Positions 55,450 to 64,000 of a DNA stretch of 64,000 nucleotides are shown piece after piece. Position numbers and translations under genes: made by a program. This DNA is from Sporocytophaga sp. (GTDB taxonomy: Bacteria; Bacteroidota; Bacteroidia; Cytophagales; Cytophagaceae): positions 377,001-441,000 of the forward strand of contig JANQAB010000006.1 of the NCBI GenBank assembly GCA_024707265.1. Reading direction: 5' to 3'. The stretch's first letter is position 1; each line of letters begins with the position of its first letter. The notes beneath the pieces are model-generated. The model searched no databases, had not been told where the DNA came from, and worked only from the letters and a program-made list of their open reading frames with translations.

Positions 55450-57189
55450 ATGAAAAAAGCATGTACTCTTATTTTGTTTACCTTGCTGGTTCAGCTTTGC
55501 TACGCGCAAGGTGACGAACCAAGGGTCCGACAATATAATATCGGACAAGCATTTACATCTATTACACTTGATCCGGTTGGAAATGTCTGGGCGGGGACCA
55601 AAAATGCAGGTCTCTGGAAACTGAACCGGGACTCGATAGGTGAAACACCAAGACCATTAAGCCTCTACACCTCTCAGGGATTAACCAACTATACCATACA
55701 AACCCTGACTGCCAATAATCAAGGTGGCCAGATAAGACTCTGGGCAGGAGTCAGAGGCACAGGGTCTTCTTCTGTTGGAGGTGGTATCTATGTGTACAAT
55801 GATGGCAACACCACTCCCAAAATTCTCAGAAATGAGAGAAACAAGTACATCGCAAGAAAGATGAACCTCATTTCCGTCAAGTTTGACGGAACTCCAAGCA
55901 GAAACCCAATGGCACTTGCATCAGATCCAAATGGGGGAATTTGGGCTGCACATGGATATCATGACTTGACTGTTTTGAGCACCGGAGTTACTATTATAGA
56001 TCCGATTACAGGATTTCCCTTTTATCAGGATAAAGCAGGATATTATTTAACACCTGGAGGCTTGGGTTACAAAGCACCAAATAAAAATGTTTTTGATAAT
56101 CTTTCAATGTTACATATGCCCTACCCTGCTTATACGATTAATACTCCATTAAACTTAACTGCAGGAACGCGCCAGTGCGTATCTGTCGGATGCGGACATG
56201 ATGAAACATGGATGGGATTCGGAACTTATGAAGTAGATGTTGAAGAGTCAGGGGGAGGAACGAGATTTTCAGGAATTGCAAGATTCAGCTATGCCGGGGC
56301 ACTACTGGGATACATTGATGGTTCCAATACACCTGAACTACCTTTTACAAATACATTTGCAAGCCCGAGAGCAATTGCAATTCATTGGCAAAAAACAGGA
56401 GATCCGTGGATTGGCTTTAATGGAAACAAAGGATTTGCTGTTCACCAAAACCATGTTTATACAAATGCGCAATGGGTGTATGTAGACAAGCTTCAGTATT
56501 ATGATACAGCTAGTGGTACGAATCTTCCTTCCAGATTATTACCTAACGGAATCAGAATCAATTCAGATGCTCCTCATGCGATTTCAAGTGCAGGACAAAG
56601 AGTATTCATAGGCACTGTGGATGGTCTGCTTGTATACAAAGGAGAAGGTGATCTCAAACAAGACTCTTCCTACATTCTGATTACAACTGAAGAGGGTCTA
56701 TCTTCCAACAACATTAAAGGTGTGGCGGCTTCATCAAGATACATTTATGCAGCAACTGATGATGGAATCAATGAAATATTTCTGCCTTCGGATCTGATCG
56801 TCTTCCATGTGAAAGATAAGGACAACCCGAGTAAAGAAGATAATAATAACTATGAAACTATAGCATCATTAACCAGCAGAGACAATCTGAACATCAGGTT
56901 CAATGAAAATGATCTTCCAATGATGGCAGCGGACGGCACAACTTCGACAGTATTCAGGTACAACACCGCCGACTTTGAAGGATTCTATTCAAATAAATAC
57001 CAATTTGGATTTGGAGGAGACTACGAAAACAGAGACACTAACCAATTCGGAAGTTTCCACTTAAAACCGAAAAATTTATATACAGAAGAAAATCCGGGTT
57101 ATGTAGACTTTATATACAGACATCCAACTTACATTGCAACCTTTGATCCTGAAAAAAAGCGGTCAGGACCTTTTATTTACAATAAGTAA
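55450..57189 (+). CDS. secreted propeller-esterase, N-terminal part (frameshifted)
   Basis: A signal peptide (MKKACTLILFTLLVQLCYAQ) and a beta-propeller of the two-component-regulator type: repeats such as 'ITLDPVGNVWAGTKNAGLWKL', 'MALASDPNGGIWAAHGY' and 'GIYVYNDGN', later 'EGLSSNNIKGVAASSRYIYAATDDGI'. The frame ends 'FDPEKKRSGPFIYNK' at 57189. In the next frame the text runs 'KSGQDLLFTISKRGVIGNFD' into the hydrolase at 57134-59596, which has no signal peptide of its own. Deleting one A of the A7 run at 57152-57158 gives one 1381-residue protein. A sensing or binding role for the propeller is inferred. Confidence 0.85.
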   Translation: MKKACTLILFTLLVQLCYAQGDEPRVRQYNIGQAFTSITLDPVGNVWAGTKNAGLWKLNRDSIGETPRPLSLYTSQGLTNYTIQTLTANNQGGQIRLWAGVRGTGSSSVGGGIYVYNDGNTTPKILRNERNKYIARKMNLISVKFDGTPSRNPMALASDPNGGIWAAHGYHDLTVLSTGVTIIDPITGFPFYQDKAGYYLTPGGLGYKAPNKNVFDNLSMLHMPYPAYTINTPLNLTAGTRQCVSVGCGHDETWMGFGTYEVDVEESGGGTRFSGIARFSYAGALLGYIDGSNTPELPFTNTFASPRAIAIHWQKTGDPWIGFNGNKGFAVHQNHVYTNAQWVYVDKLQYYDTASGTNLPSRLLPNGIRINSDAPHAISSAGQRVFIGTVDGLLVYKGEGDLKQDSSYILITTEEGLSSNNIKGVAASSRYIYAATDDGINEIFLPSDLIVFHVKDKDNPSKEDNNNYETIASLTSRDNLNIRFNENDLPMMAADGTTSTVFRYNTADFEGFYSNKYQFGFGGDYENRDTNQFGSFHLKPKNLYTEENPGYVDFIYRHPTYIATFDPEKKRSGPFIYNK

Positions 57190-59596
57190 AAGAGGCGTTA
57201 TTGGCAATTTTGACTTCAGGCATAACATGAGAATTGTACTTCCTCCGGTAATGATGGTTCATGGAATCTGGAGCAGTATCCAGTCTTTCAAAGTAATGGA
57301 AAACAAGCTGCTTGAATCTAAGCAATATAAGCCATTTCAGGTACAGAGAATTTTTCATGAAAACCCCGTACATCCGGAACCTCGTTTCTGGGCCCCAGAA
57401 CAAACATATAAGATTCCTGAAGGAATAGACAAATTACTTTCCAATTGTAGTGCAAATGGTCTTTCGGCAGGAAGAGTTGACGTTCTGGGACACAGCAGAG
57501 GCGGTATGATGACAAGGTTATATATCCAAAGTCAAGGTGCTGTTTACAGAGACGATGTAAATAAACTAATTACATTCAACACTCCTCATGCCGGTTCCCA
57601 ACAGGCCAACTGGGTTTGCGATCCAAGGGTGATTACTATTTACAGAAGAGCACTTCTCAATTTGCCTATTACATTGGCTGCCGATAGCCTAAAGTGGTAT
57701 GCCATTCATTTCGGACTTATAGGTAATGAATATGAACATGACAATGGCCGTATTGAAGTATATAATGATGATGTGAATGGCGCCTGGCAGTTACGAGTAA
57801 ATGACCCTATGGTAAAAGAAATTCTCAATGGAGACAGTCGATTGAATGACACCATATTTAAACATGCTATCCAGACTGTCCACAGATTCGAATGGTCTTT
57901 TCTTGATCTTAACGATGAAGGATTGTCTTCCAGCAAAAAGGTTAATGCACTACGTCGTGCAGTTCTTTTATATAATCCCGCTCTTTTTAACTCTGCAGCA
58001 ACAGGAGCTGGAGTTGGAATTGATTTATTTCTGAAACATCTTTTCAATGGAGAATACAGTGATGTTATCGTACCTGTTACCAGCCAGCGAGGAGGTTTGT
58101 CAAGCCCATATTTCACAGACATGGCGCAACTTTATCCTGGAAGAAGTATAGCTCACAGTAATAGTGCGGGAGCAAGCGTAGTAGAAGACTATTTTGTAAT
58201 TGAAAGAGCTTTGGAGTTTTTAAAGGAACCGACCTCCTACTTATTCCAGACATCAGGTTCTTCGCCCTCTTTCACAAAAGACGCATTCTTTAAAGATGAC
58301 AACACTCCTCTGAAATATGATTTCCTACCATTTGTCCCGGGAAACAATGGAACTGATAACAACGCAAGAAAGTCATCAAAGAGGTTAGCCGCACAGGAAA
58401 ATACTCCGGAAAATTCCTTTATTCTTATCGACCCGTCACAAAGAGATCTGAGTAAAAACATTGGTGACTCTATAACATACACGGTTACTTATGGAAAGAA
58501 TGTAAAACATCTCTTAATGTTTTATGAGGGAGTTAATTCAAATTCCAGCTATAGCGAATATAAGGTAGCAGATAGTGTAAATCTTGAAACGACATTTACC
58601 TTCCCTGTTCCTAAAGAAGAATTAAATCAGTTTCTTGTTACTGCTTACGGATACAGTGATCTGACTTTAATATCCAAGGACACAACTTTATTGTATGTAA
58701 ATAAATCTACAACACTGAAAGCTGACAGTATTATTATAGTTGGTCCTGAAAAGTTTTTAAACCTTAAAAACGGTGAGCAGGAAAACTATAAAGTATTTGG
58801 GTATTTTAATGATGGAATAACAAGAGATATCACCTATTCAAATGATATTGCATATCTGAAAAGAAATGCGGATATCATTGATGTGGATCAAAAGGGAATT
58901 ATTAAAGGTACTAAAGAAGGCCTTACCTCATTTATTGTTAAATATGACAATCAATTTGACTCCATTCTTGTAAATGTCATCAAAAACACAACCGTTGCAC
59001 AGACTTATCTTTTCAACTTTAAAGGTGAGTTAAATAAGCTTACCAGTGAAGTTAATCTCAGCTGGGAAACTTTCCAGGAGTATAAGACCAAGCTTTTCAG
59101 AGTTGAAAGAAGCAACAATGGAATTTCATTTGACTCCATTGGTTTTGTAAATGCAGGAGGAACTCAGGTTGAAGGAGCTCAGTATAATTTCTCAGATCCA
59201 GCTTTTTCGGGTAAAAATATATACTATCGCCTGAAACTGATTGACTCTACAGGAAAAGAAACATACAGTAATAAAATCAAAATAGCTCAGGAGCCCGTTG
59301 TAAGTGCCATTACTCCAAATGCATCAGAAAGTAAATCGGGGCTCATTATCTTCCCGAACCCGGTAAGTTCTGGAAAAGTTGACATGGAGTTTAATTCAAA
59401 ATCAAAGGATTCTCATGGTATCCTTACCATCACTGATTTAAATGGAATCAAGGTTTTCGAAAGAAAAGTAAATATTGAAAATGGTTTAAACAAAATGAAT
59501 ATTACCATTCCATCTTCAATTATTCCAGGGATATACATAGTTGACATAAAAGCTCAGAATAATAATTACAGATCCAAGCTAGTGATTGCTTATTAG
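57134..59596 (+). CDS. secreted alpha/beta-hydrolase (lipase/esterase-like) with T9SS type A domain, C-terminal part (frameshifted)
   Basis: Continuation of the gene at 55450. The nominal TTG start has no signal. An alpha/beta hydrolase domain has the oxyanion motif 'VMMVHGIWSS', nucleophile elbow 'VDVLGHSRGGMM' (GHSRG, Ser) and 'TFNTPHAGSQQ', close to PGAP1/lipase-like esterases. A bacterial Ig-like (Big_2) domain ('LKNGEQENYKVFGYFNDGITRDIT'), an FN3-like domain ('LSWETFQEYKTKLFRVERS') and a type A T9SS C-terminal domain ('LIIFPNPVSSGKVDMEF ... GIYIVDIKAQ') follow. Likely a secreted ester hydrolase; the substrate is unknown. A strong terminator is at 59616-59645. Confidence 0.88.
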   Translation: MQPLILKKSGQDLLFTISKRGVIGNFDFRHNMRIVLPPVMMVHGIWSSIQSFKVMENKLLESKQYKPFQVQRIFHENPVHPEPRFWAPEQTYKIPEGIDKLLSNCSANGLSAGRVDVLGHSRGGMMTRLYIQSQGAVYRDDVNKLITFNTPHAGSQQANWVCDPRVITIYRRALLNLPITLAADSLKWYAIHFGLIGNEYEHDNGRIEVYNDDVNGAWQLRVNDPMVKEILNGDSRLNDTIFKHAIQTVHRFEWSFLDLNDEGLSSSKKVNALRRAVLLYNPALFNSAATGAGVGIDLFLKHLFNGEYSDVIVPVTSQRGGLSSPYFTDMAQLYPGRSIAHSNSAGASVVEDYFVIERALEFLKEPTSYLFQTSGSSPSFTKDAFFKDDNTPLKYDFLPFVPGNNGTDNNARKSSKRLAAQENTPENSFILIDPSQRDLSKNIGDSITYTVTYGKNVKHLLMFYEGVNSNSSYSEYKVADSVNLETTFTFPVPKEELNQFLVTAYGYSDLTLISKDTTLLYVNKSTTLKADSIIIVGPEKFLNLKNGEQENYKVFGYFNDGITRDITYSNDIAYLKRNADIIDVDQKGIIKGTKEGLTSFIVKYDNQFDSILVNVIKNTTVAQTYLFNFKGELNKLTSEVNLSWETFQEYKTKLFRVERSNNGISFDSIGFVNAGGTQVEGAQYNFSDPAFSGKNIYYRLKLIDSTGKETYSNKIKIAQEPVVSAITPNASESKSGLIIFPNPVSSGKVDMEFNSKSKDSHGILTITDLNGIKVFERKVNIENGLNKMNITIPSSIIPGIYIVDIKAQNNNYRSKLVIAY

Positions 59597-59615
59597 GCAA
59601 ACTCTAATTAAATAT

Positions 59616-59645
59616 AAAAAGCCCCCGACAAGTCGGGGGCTTTTT
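59616..59645 (+). terminator. strong terminator after the esterase gene
   Basis: Perfect 9-bp GC stem (gcccccgac ... gtcgggggc) with A5 before and T5 after it. It may also serve the convergent GNAT gene. Confidence 0.9.
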
Positions 59646-59674
59646 ATTTAATACTCCCCTTTAAACTTTCAGCC

Positions 59675-60133
59675 TTAAATATTATCCTTCTTCAACATCA
59701 GGTATGACCTGTCAGATTTCATAAAACCAAGCTTCTCATACAATTTTAATGCCCTGGCATTATAGGGCAGCACCTCTAATTCCATTGCCACAAACTCTAT
59801 ATCTTTTCTTTCCTTGAGATATTTTACATAATCTGTTGAAATGCCTTTTCCTCTGTATTCTGGTATAATATAAAGCTCATCTATATTCAAGATCAATCCT
59901 CCGTATTCATTGCTATAAAAATTAACTATGACGCAATAGCCCACAATTTTATTTCCATCATTAAAGATCGTTATTAAACCATAATCAGGATGTTTTTCAA
60001 AAGCTTCAAAAGTTTTGTATATCTGTTCTTCAGTTTTGCTTTTCCCGGAAGGGTCGACATTATAAAAATCCTGAATCATTGACACAACCATAGTTCTGTC
60101 TGCATCTTCAAATTTTCTGTAATTAATATTCAT
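59675..60133 (-). CDS. GNAT-family N-acetyltransferase
   Basis: 152 residues with the acetyl-CoA-binding loop 'ELYIIPEYRGKGISTDYVKYL' (R/Q-x-x-G-x-G form), the strand 'FVAMELEVLPYNARALKLYEKLGF' and 'YCVIVNFYS'. It transfers acetyl from acetyl-CoA to an amino group; the target is not evident. Lies convergent to the esterase gene and divergent from the P-domain gene. Confidence 0.9.
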   Translation of the reverse strand: MNINYRKFEDADRTMVVSMIQDFYNVDPSGKSKTEEQIYKTFEAFEKHPDYGLITIFNDGNKIVGYCVIVNFYSNEYGGLILNIDELYIIPEYRGKGISTDYVKYLKERKDIEFVAMELEVLPYNARALKLYEKLGFMKSDRSYLMLKKDNI

Positions 60134-60305
60134 AAAAACTTACCCATAAATACTCTTTAATATTAATTTAATCTGCAGGGAAATTTAGTATTTTTTTTAA
60201 AGAACATTCTGTTATTCTCTAATGAGAATGGCAGATACAATCTCATACCTAAAAAGTAAACACAAATTTTAGTTATTTTTTACAATTTCTTTATTTTAAA
60301 TTAGG

Positions 60306-61847
60306 GTGCTTTATGAATTAACCTCACTTAACACTACATCAACAGTGACCATCATAAAATACATTGCGCTCCTTCTTTTCTTCTCTCCCATAGTTTATGC
60401 TCAGACATTTACTAATAATTCAACAGTAAGTATTGCTGCTAATGGCACCACTCCTAACTTTCTTTCAAATCCAATAAATGTAACCGGATTACCTGATATA
60501 GACGGAACTTTATTCGGACTAGAGGAAGTTGAAATAACATTCAATACGGAACAATTCACCAGAATGGAGCTTTTCCTTGTTTCGCCTAACGGTCGTATCG
60601 TTGAGCTAAGCAATATTCGTAATGGGGACGGAAACGTTTCAGGAACATTTAAATTTAATATGAATCCTGCCAATCCTGAAATCCGATTTTGGAATGCAAC
60701 ATCCACTACCTCCGCAACATTCTTACCCATGGCAAGTTTAAATTCTGTCAATGACGGAACAAGTCCGAACGGCCAATGGAGATTATTAGGTAGAATAGCT
60801 AATTTTTTCTCTTTTGAAACCAATCAGATTACAAGCTGGAGCATTAAATTCGGCACTAACAACATTAAGCCCGCTGCATCCAACGACGATTGCTCTGGCG
60901 CAATAAGTCTGGTAAATTCATCTCTCAATGATGCATTTGTTTCAGGAACCAACGCAGAATACGGGGCAAAACTTCCTTCCAATGGAGATATTACCGGAAC
61001 CTCTGTATGCAGCAGCGGGTATACTGAAAATTCCGCGTGGTTCACCTGGATAGCTGCCTGTCCGGACGATAGCATAAATATCCGCACTTTCACAAGAGTT
61101 CAGACCGGAGTGGTAAGAGGCGCCTGCGGGGGCCCCTATTCTAACGTTGCTTGTAATGTAATTGATTCCCCTAACAATTACACTTACAAATTTACCAACC
61201 TCACACCTGGTACCAGATACTATCTCATCATGGATGGAGACAATGCCTTTTATGGTCCCTTTGATATCCGATGGTATCCCGGAAGCTGCACACCATTGCC
61301 GGTTACATTATTAAATTTCATTGCATCTTATAATTCAGAATCAGGCAATATTAATCTTCATTGGACAACAGCAACAGAAAAGAACAATAAAGAATTTATA
61401 ATCAAAGCAAAAAATTATAACAAAAACTCTGAATTCGTTGAGATAGCACGAGTAAAATCAAATTCAGTAAATACAGGTTCCAGATATGAAATCAATTGGA
61501 TACCACAGCAGGATGGATTTTATGAGTTTCAATTATTTCAAACAGATGTAGATGGGACAACTTCTTACCTGGCCCATGCATTTGCATCCGTTAATTTAGA
61601 GAATGAGAATTTTACCAATATTACTTATTCCGAATCAGGCCCACAGCTTAGCATAAAAGTAAGCAATTCAGACATTTTAAACCTTTCAATATTTGACCTG
61701 AGTGGTAAAATTATCTGGTCAGAAGCCAAACAGGTTGAAGCAGGAATCAATCACCTTTCTCTCCCTTCAAACATTGCCCAATCATTATACATGCTGGAAG
61801 TAAGAGCTTCCGATAAAATAGAGTGCAGAAAGTTACTATATAAATAA
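60306..61847 (+). CDS. P-domain secreted protein with T9SS type A domain
   Basis: A secreted, 513-residue protein starting at a GTG (60306) or at the GTG of 'VTIIKYIALLLFFSPIVYAQ' (60345), the latter fitting the signal peptide better. Residues ~35-190 match a proprotein-convertase P domain ('LEEVEITFNTEQFTRMELFLVSPNGRIVEL ... PNGQWRLL ... ITSWSIKFG'). A second beta domain (~195-330, 'NDDCSGAISL ... SAWFTWIA ... YYLIMDGDNAFYGPFDIRW') follows, typical of Bacteroidota extracellular proteins. Then 'PLPVTLLNFIA' and an FN3-like domain precede the type A sorting domain ('LSIFDLSGKIIWSE ... YMLEVRAS'). No peptidase domain is present, so the P domain may be a binding module. Confidence 0.87.
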   Translation: MLYELTSLNTTSTVTIIKYIALLLFFSPIVYAQTFTNNSTVSIAANGTTPNFLSNPINVTGLPDIDGTLFGLEEVEITFNTEQFTRMELFLVSPNGRIVELSNIRNGDGNVSGTFKFNMNPANPEIRFWNATSTTSATFLPMASLNSVNDGTSPNGQWRLLGRIANFFSFETNQITSWSIKFGTNNIKPAASNDDCSGAISLVNSSLNDAFVSGTNAEYGAKLPSNGDITGTSVCSSGYTENSAWFTWIAACPDDSINIRTFTRVQTGVVRGACGGPYSNVACNVIDSPNNYTYKFTNLTPGTRYYLIMDGDNAFYGPFDIRWYPGSCTPLPVTLLNFIASYNSESGNINLHWTTATEKNNKEFIIKAKNYNKNSEFVEIARVKSNSVNTGSRYEINWIPQQDGFYEFQLFQTDVDGTTSYLAHAFASVNLENENFTNITYSESGPQLSIKVSNSDILNLSIFDLSGKIIWSEAKQVEAGINHLSLPSNIAQSLYMLEVRASDKIECRKLLYK

Positions 61848-61981
61848 TTTTCCCAATATCCTTTCAGATTAGGGGCATCAAGTCTTTCCTAAAAAGAACT
61901 CTCTTGTACCTTAACGCATGTATCCTGCACCAGGTAAATGCTTTAGCCAAGAGAAATTTTCAATTTAAGTAATCAGAGAAA

Positions 61982-63517
61982 TCAGCTGATTACTTGTTTG
62001 ACCTTACCATCCTCCAATACTAGATAGTTTTTTACACATGAAGGAATGTCTTCATTGTAATGTGACACATAAATTAAAGTCTTATTAAAAGTTGTGCATA
62101 TCTCATTTACCACAGATACAAACTGCTTCACTTGTGATTTATCAAGTCCCTGACAAGGTTCATCTAAGATCAGAAGCTGTGGATTTTTCACCAACGCTCT
62201 TCCTAAAAGGACCAAACGCTGAACACCCAATGACAACTGAGGTAACCTCATATACTTGTAATCTGATAGTTTTAAGATATCTATCCATAAGTTAACCTGT
62301 TTTGTTTGCCACGAAGAAATCTTTCCGGAGGATCCCACCTGGTCATTAAAACCTGAAGCGAGGGCGTCAAAAACCGTAATTCCAGCTGAAGAAGCTTCGG
62401 CAGCGAGGCTCTGAGCTGCAGAGTTAACAAATAATGTTTCTGTAAAACTTTTATTGCGTTGAAAAAAAATATGCAGCTCCGGAGAGATATAACCAATTTT
62501 GGATTTTAACTCCCATATACTTTCTCCCGAACCTTTCTTTTTATCAAAGAGCCATATATCATTTCCGTAAGCCTGAGGATTATCACCATTAATAAGACTA
62601 AGCAAGGTAGATTTTCCGGAGCCGTTATGACCGAGCAAAGCCCAGCATTCTCCTTTATTAACCTTCCAGTTTATATGATCCAGAATAACTTTATCTCCAT
62701 ATGTAACACTGACATTATGCATCTCCACAGCCACATTGAATTCTTCCTGTTCCTCCCAGTATATATTACTATAAAGTTCCGAATCATGAAGGATAAACGT
62801 TTCAGTCTTTTCCTTTTCTTCTTCTTTGTAAGACCCTTTAAATTCTTTAAGGGAAAGTAATTGCTCGGTTTCCCCTTCCTTAAGCTTCAGTACATGATTT
62901 ATCTGATCCGGAATTTCATCATGAGTTGTAATTACGACAACAGTTATTCCCGATATTATCAAATCATTAACAATGCTATGCAACACCTTTCTTGCTTCCG
63001 TATCAAGCCCGATAAAGGGACTGTCAAACACTATCAGCTCTGGCTTTTGCAAGAGCGTTCTTGCAATCTGCAAGCGTTTACCTTCACCATTTGACAATTC
63101 GATCAATCTTCTTTTGAGGAGTTGATCTATTCGTAATTGTTTTGCAATTCTCCCGACTTCAGTTTGAGAATATTCTCCCGCGGCTTTAACCAGCTCTTCT
63201 TCAACCAGAGGAAAATCCTCTCCGTAATTGCTATCAAACCTTTGCTGATAATAACTTCTCTCCGATGCATCCCTGAAATCATGCTGCTGTGAGATAAAAA
63301 CACTTCTGAAATCTGCAGGGAAAGAAAAGTTAATTGTACCAGAAGAAGGAGCTATTCTGTTCGCAAGTACTTTGCCCAATATTGTCTTCCCGCTACCTGA
63401 GGGACCAATGATAGCCATAGATTTCCCCTTTTCCAGCCTGAATGAAATATCCTTCAGAATATATCTCCCATTGACTTCAACACAAAGTTGATCTAATTCA
63501 AGAAACTGCTGAGACAT
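61982..63517 (-). CDS. ABC protein with two ATPase domains (ModF-like)
   Basis: Two nucleotide-binding domains in one soluble chain of 511 residues. The ATG at 63517 (MSQQFLELDQLCVEVNG) is chosen, since the ORF's earlier start adds a non-family peptide. NBD1: Walker A 'GPSGSGKT' at 38-45, signature 'LSNGEGKRLQIART', Walker B 'LIVFDSPFIGLD', in which Ser replaces the catalytic Glu. NBD2: 'GHNGSGKSTLLSL', signature 'LSLGVQRLVLLGRAL', 'LILDEPCQGLD' intact. No membrane domain is adjacent. This resembles ModF/PhrA-type tandem ATPases, whose role is poorly known. Confidence 0.85.
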   Translation of the reverse strand: MSQQFLELDQLCVEVNGRYILKDISFRLEKGKSMAIIGPSGSGKTILGKVLANRIAPSSGTINFSFPADFRSVFISQQHDFRDASERSYYQQRFDSNYGEDFPLVEEELVKAAGEYSQTEVGRIAKQLRIDQLLKRRLIELSNGEGKRLQIARTLLQKPELIVFDSPFIGLDTEARKVLHSIVNDLIISGITVVVITTHDEIPDQINHVLKLKEGETEQLLSLKEFKGSYKEEEKEKTETFILHDSELYSNIYWEEQEEFNVAVEMHNVSVTYGDKVILDHINWKVNKGECWALLGHNGSGKSTLLSLINGDNPQAYGNDIWLFDKKKGSGESIWELKSKIGYISPELHIFFQRNKSFTETLFVNSAAQSLAAEASSAGITVFDALASGFNDQVGSSGKISSWQTKQVNLWIDILKLSDYKYMRLPQLSLGVQRLVLLGRALVKNPQLLILDEPCQGLDKSQVKQFVSVVNEICTTFNKTLIYVSHYNEDIPSCVKNYLVLEDGKVKQVIS

Positions 63518-63568
63518 AGTTGTTTTTTTAAGCAAGCAAGATTGAATAACTGACAACAATATAAAAAG

Positions 63569-63598
63569 CAAAAGTCTGCCTCACAGCAGACTTTTGCA
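63569..63598 (-). terminator. hairpin terminator after the BI-1 gene
   Basis: Perfect 12-bp stem (gcaaaagtctgc ... gcagacttttgc) with a 6-nt loop and a T5 tail on the minus strand, 25 bases after the BI-1 stop. Confidence 0.85.
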
Positions 63599-63622
63599 CC
63601 CTATTTAGGTAGATTTTTAAGA

Positions 63623-64000
63623 TTAGTTTCTTCTATCTCCAAACAATCTTAATAATGAAAGGAAAAGATTTACAAATGTAATGTATAGAGTTAAAGCACC
63701 CAAAATAGCAAGCTTCCCAGCTTTCTCGCTTCCATCATTATACATTTCTTTCAACATTTGAACTTTATATGCTATCAATCCGGTAAATACAACTACCCCG
63801 ATAATGCTCAATATGTATGAGAAGTTTTCATTCCCCCAAAATACATTTATAACACTTGCTATAATTATTCCGAAAAGAGCCATCATCAAAATACTTCCTA
63901 ATTTAGTAAGATCAGCCTTTGTAGTGTATCCATAAATTGCAGTCAGTGTAAACATACCAGCGGTAATGAGAAACACATAGAATATTGAACCTAATTCATA
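63623..64000 (-). CDS. Bax inhibitor-1/YccA-family membrane protein, C-terminal part
   Basis: The gene runs off the right edge; the frame stays open upstream of the first ATG ('YELGSIFYVFLITAG'). What is visible is the last ~125 residues, with hydrophobic segments at 'TAGMFTLTAIYGY', 'ILMMALFGIIIASVINVFW', 'FSYILSIIGVVVFTGLIAY' and 'ALTLYITFVNLFLSLLRLFG'. The 'ALTLYITFVNLFLSLLRLFGxRR' ending is characteristic of bacterial BI-1 proteins. Inner-membrane location; in bacteria linked to calcium leak or FtsH interaction (YccA). Confidence 0.9.
   Translation of the reverse strand, partial: YELGSIFYVFLITAGMFTLTAIYGYTTKADLTKLGSILMMALFGIIIASVINVFWGNENFSYILSIIGVVVFTGLIAYKVQMLKEMYNDGSEKAGKLAILGALTLYITFVNLFLSLLRLFGDRRN

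Noticed and set aside
1106..57158. Programmed -1 ribosomal frameshifting at the A runs
   Set aside because: In all five genes the continuing frame is reached by skipping one base (+1, or -2), not by slipping back one, so A-AAA-AAG type -1 sites do not fit.
1..64000. CRISPR arrays, insertion sequences, phage genes, rRNA
   Set aside because: No regularly spaced repeats, transposases, terminal inverted repeats with target duplications, phage genes or rRNA segments were noticed on reading the window.

Overview
The window looks like chromosomal DNA of an AT-rich member of the Bacteroidota, most likely Cytophagia-like (a Sporocytophaga/Cytophaga-type organism is a guess, not shown). The evidence is type IX secretion (T9SS) sorting domains of both type A and type B, a PorP/SprF partner protein, many surface proteins with PKD or FN3-like repeats, and promoters of the Bacteroidota form TTTG-N19-TAnnTTTG, of which one exact copy precedes tRNA-Gln. 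No CRISPR array, insertion sequence, phage or rRNA is visible.

Layout. 1-1.3 kb: the 3' end of an FN3-repeat surface protein. 1.4-7.6 kb: a minus-strand run of three S1-type sulfatases. 8.2-15.8 kb: a lipoprotein, a small membrane protein, a 1271-residue M48 metallopeptidase with a large C-terminal extension, and a PAS-rich hybrid-sensor-like histidine kinase with a degenerate ethylene-receptor-type membrane domain. 16.5-28 kb: an accessory, probably biosynthetic region: kynurenine-3-monooxygenase-like flavoprotein, small membrane protein, glycosyltransferase, a two-module NRPS ending in a thioesterase with a cysteine nucleophile, and an Sfp-type phosphopantetheinyl transferase. 28.2-29.7 kb: a Crp/Fnr regulator and an SDR oxidoreductase that share the same 16-bp palindrome at the same distance from their start codons. 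29.8-47.7 kb: mostly housekeeping: two identical tRNA-Lys genes, a TPR/SH3 protein, typA-hydrolase-SDR, metG, tRNA-Gln followed by prs-rplY-pth, an acyl-CoA-type SDR, rffA-like aminotransferase, OmpA-family lipoprotein, ferritin, a 2Fe-2S ferredoxin-like protein, gluconokinase and gnd. 48.3-61.9 kb: T9SS cargo: a 2041-residue PKD protein with a type B C-terminal domain, its PorP/SprF partner, a secreted propeller-esterase with a type A domain, and a P-domain protein with a type A domain. 62-64 kb: a double-ATPase ABC protein and a partial Bax-inhibitor-1 family membrane protein.

The most striking structural signal is that five genes (FN3 surface protein, third sulfatase, sensor kinase, glycosyltransferase, secreted esterase) are each broken by a frameshift at a run of A on the coding strand. 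Removing exactly one A restores a full-length family member in every case, while longer A8 runs in the NRPS and the phosphopantetheinyl transferase are in frame. The five genes are all surface, secreted, sensory or glycan-related; the housekeeping genes are intact. Systematic homopolymer over-calling is the simplest explanation, but phase variation or transcriptional slippage would give the same pattern. The most likely undescribed system is the NRPS/KMO-like/glycosyltransferase/PPTase region.
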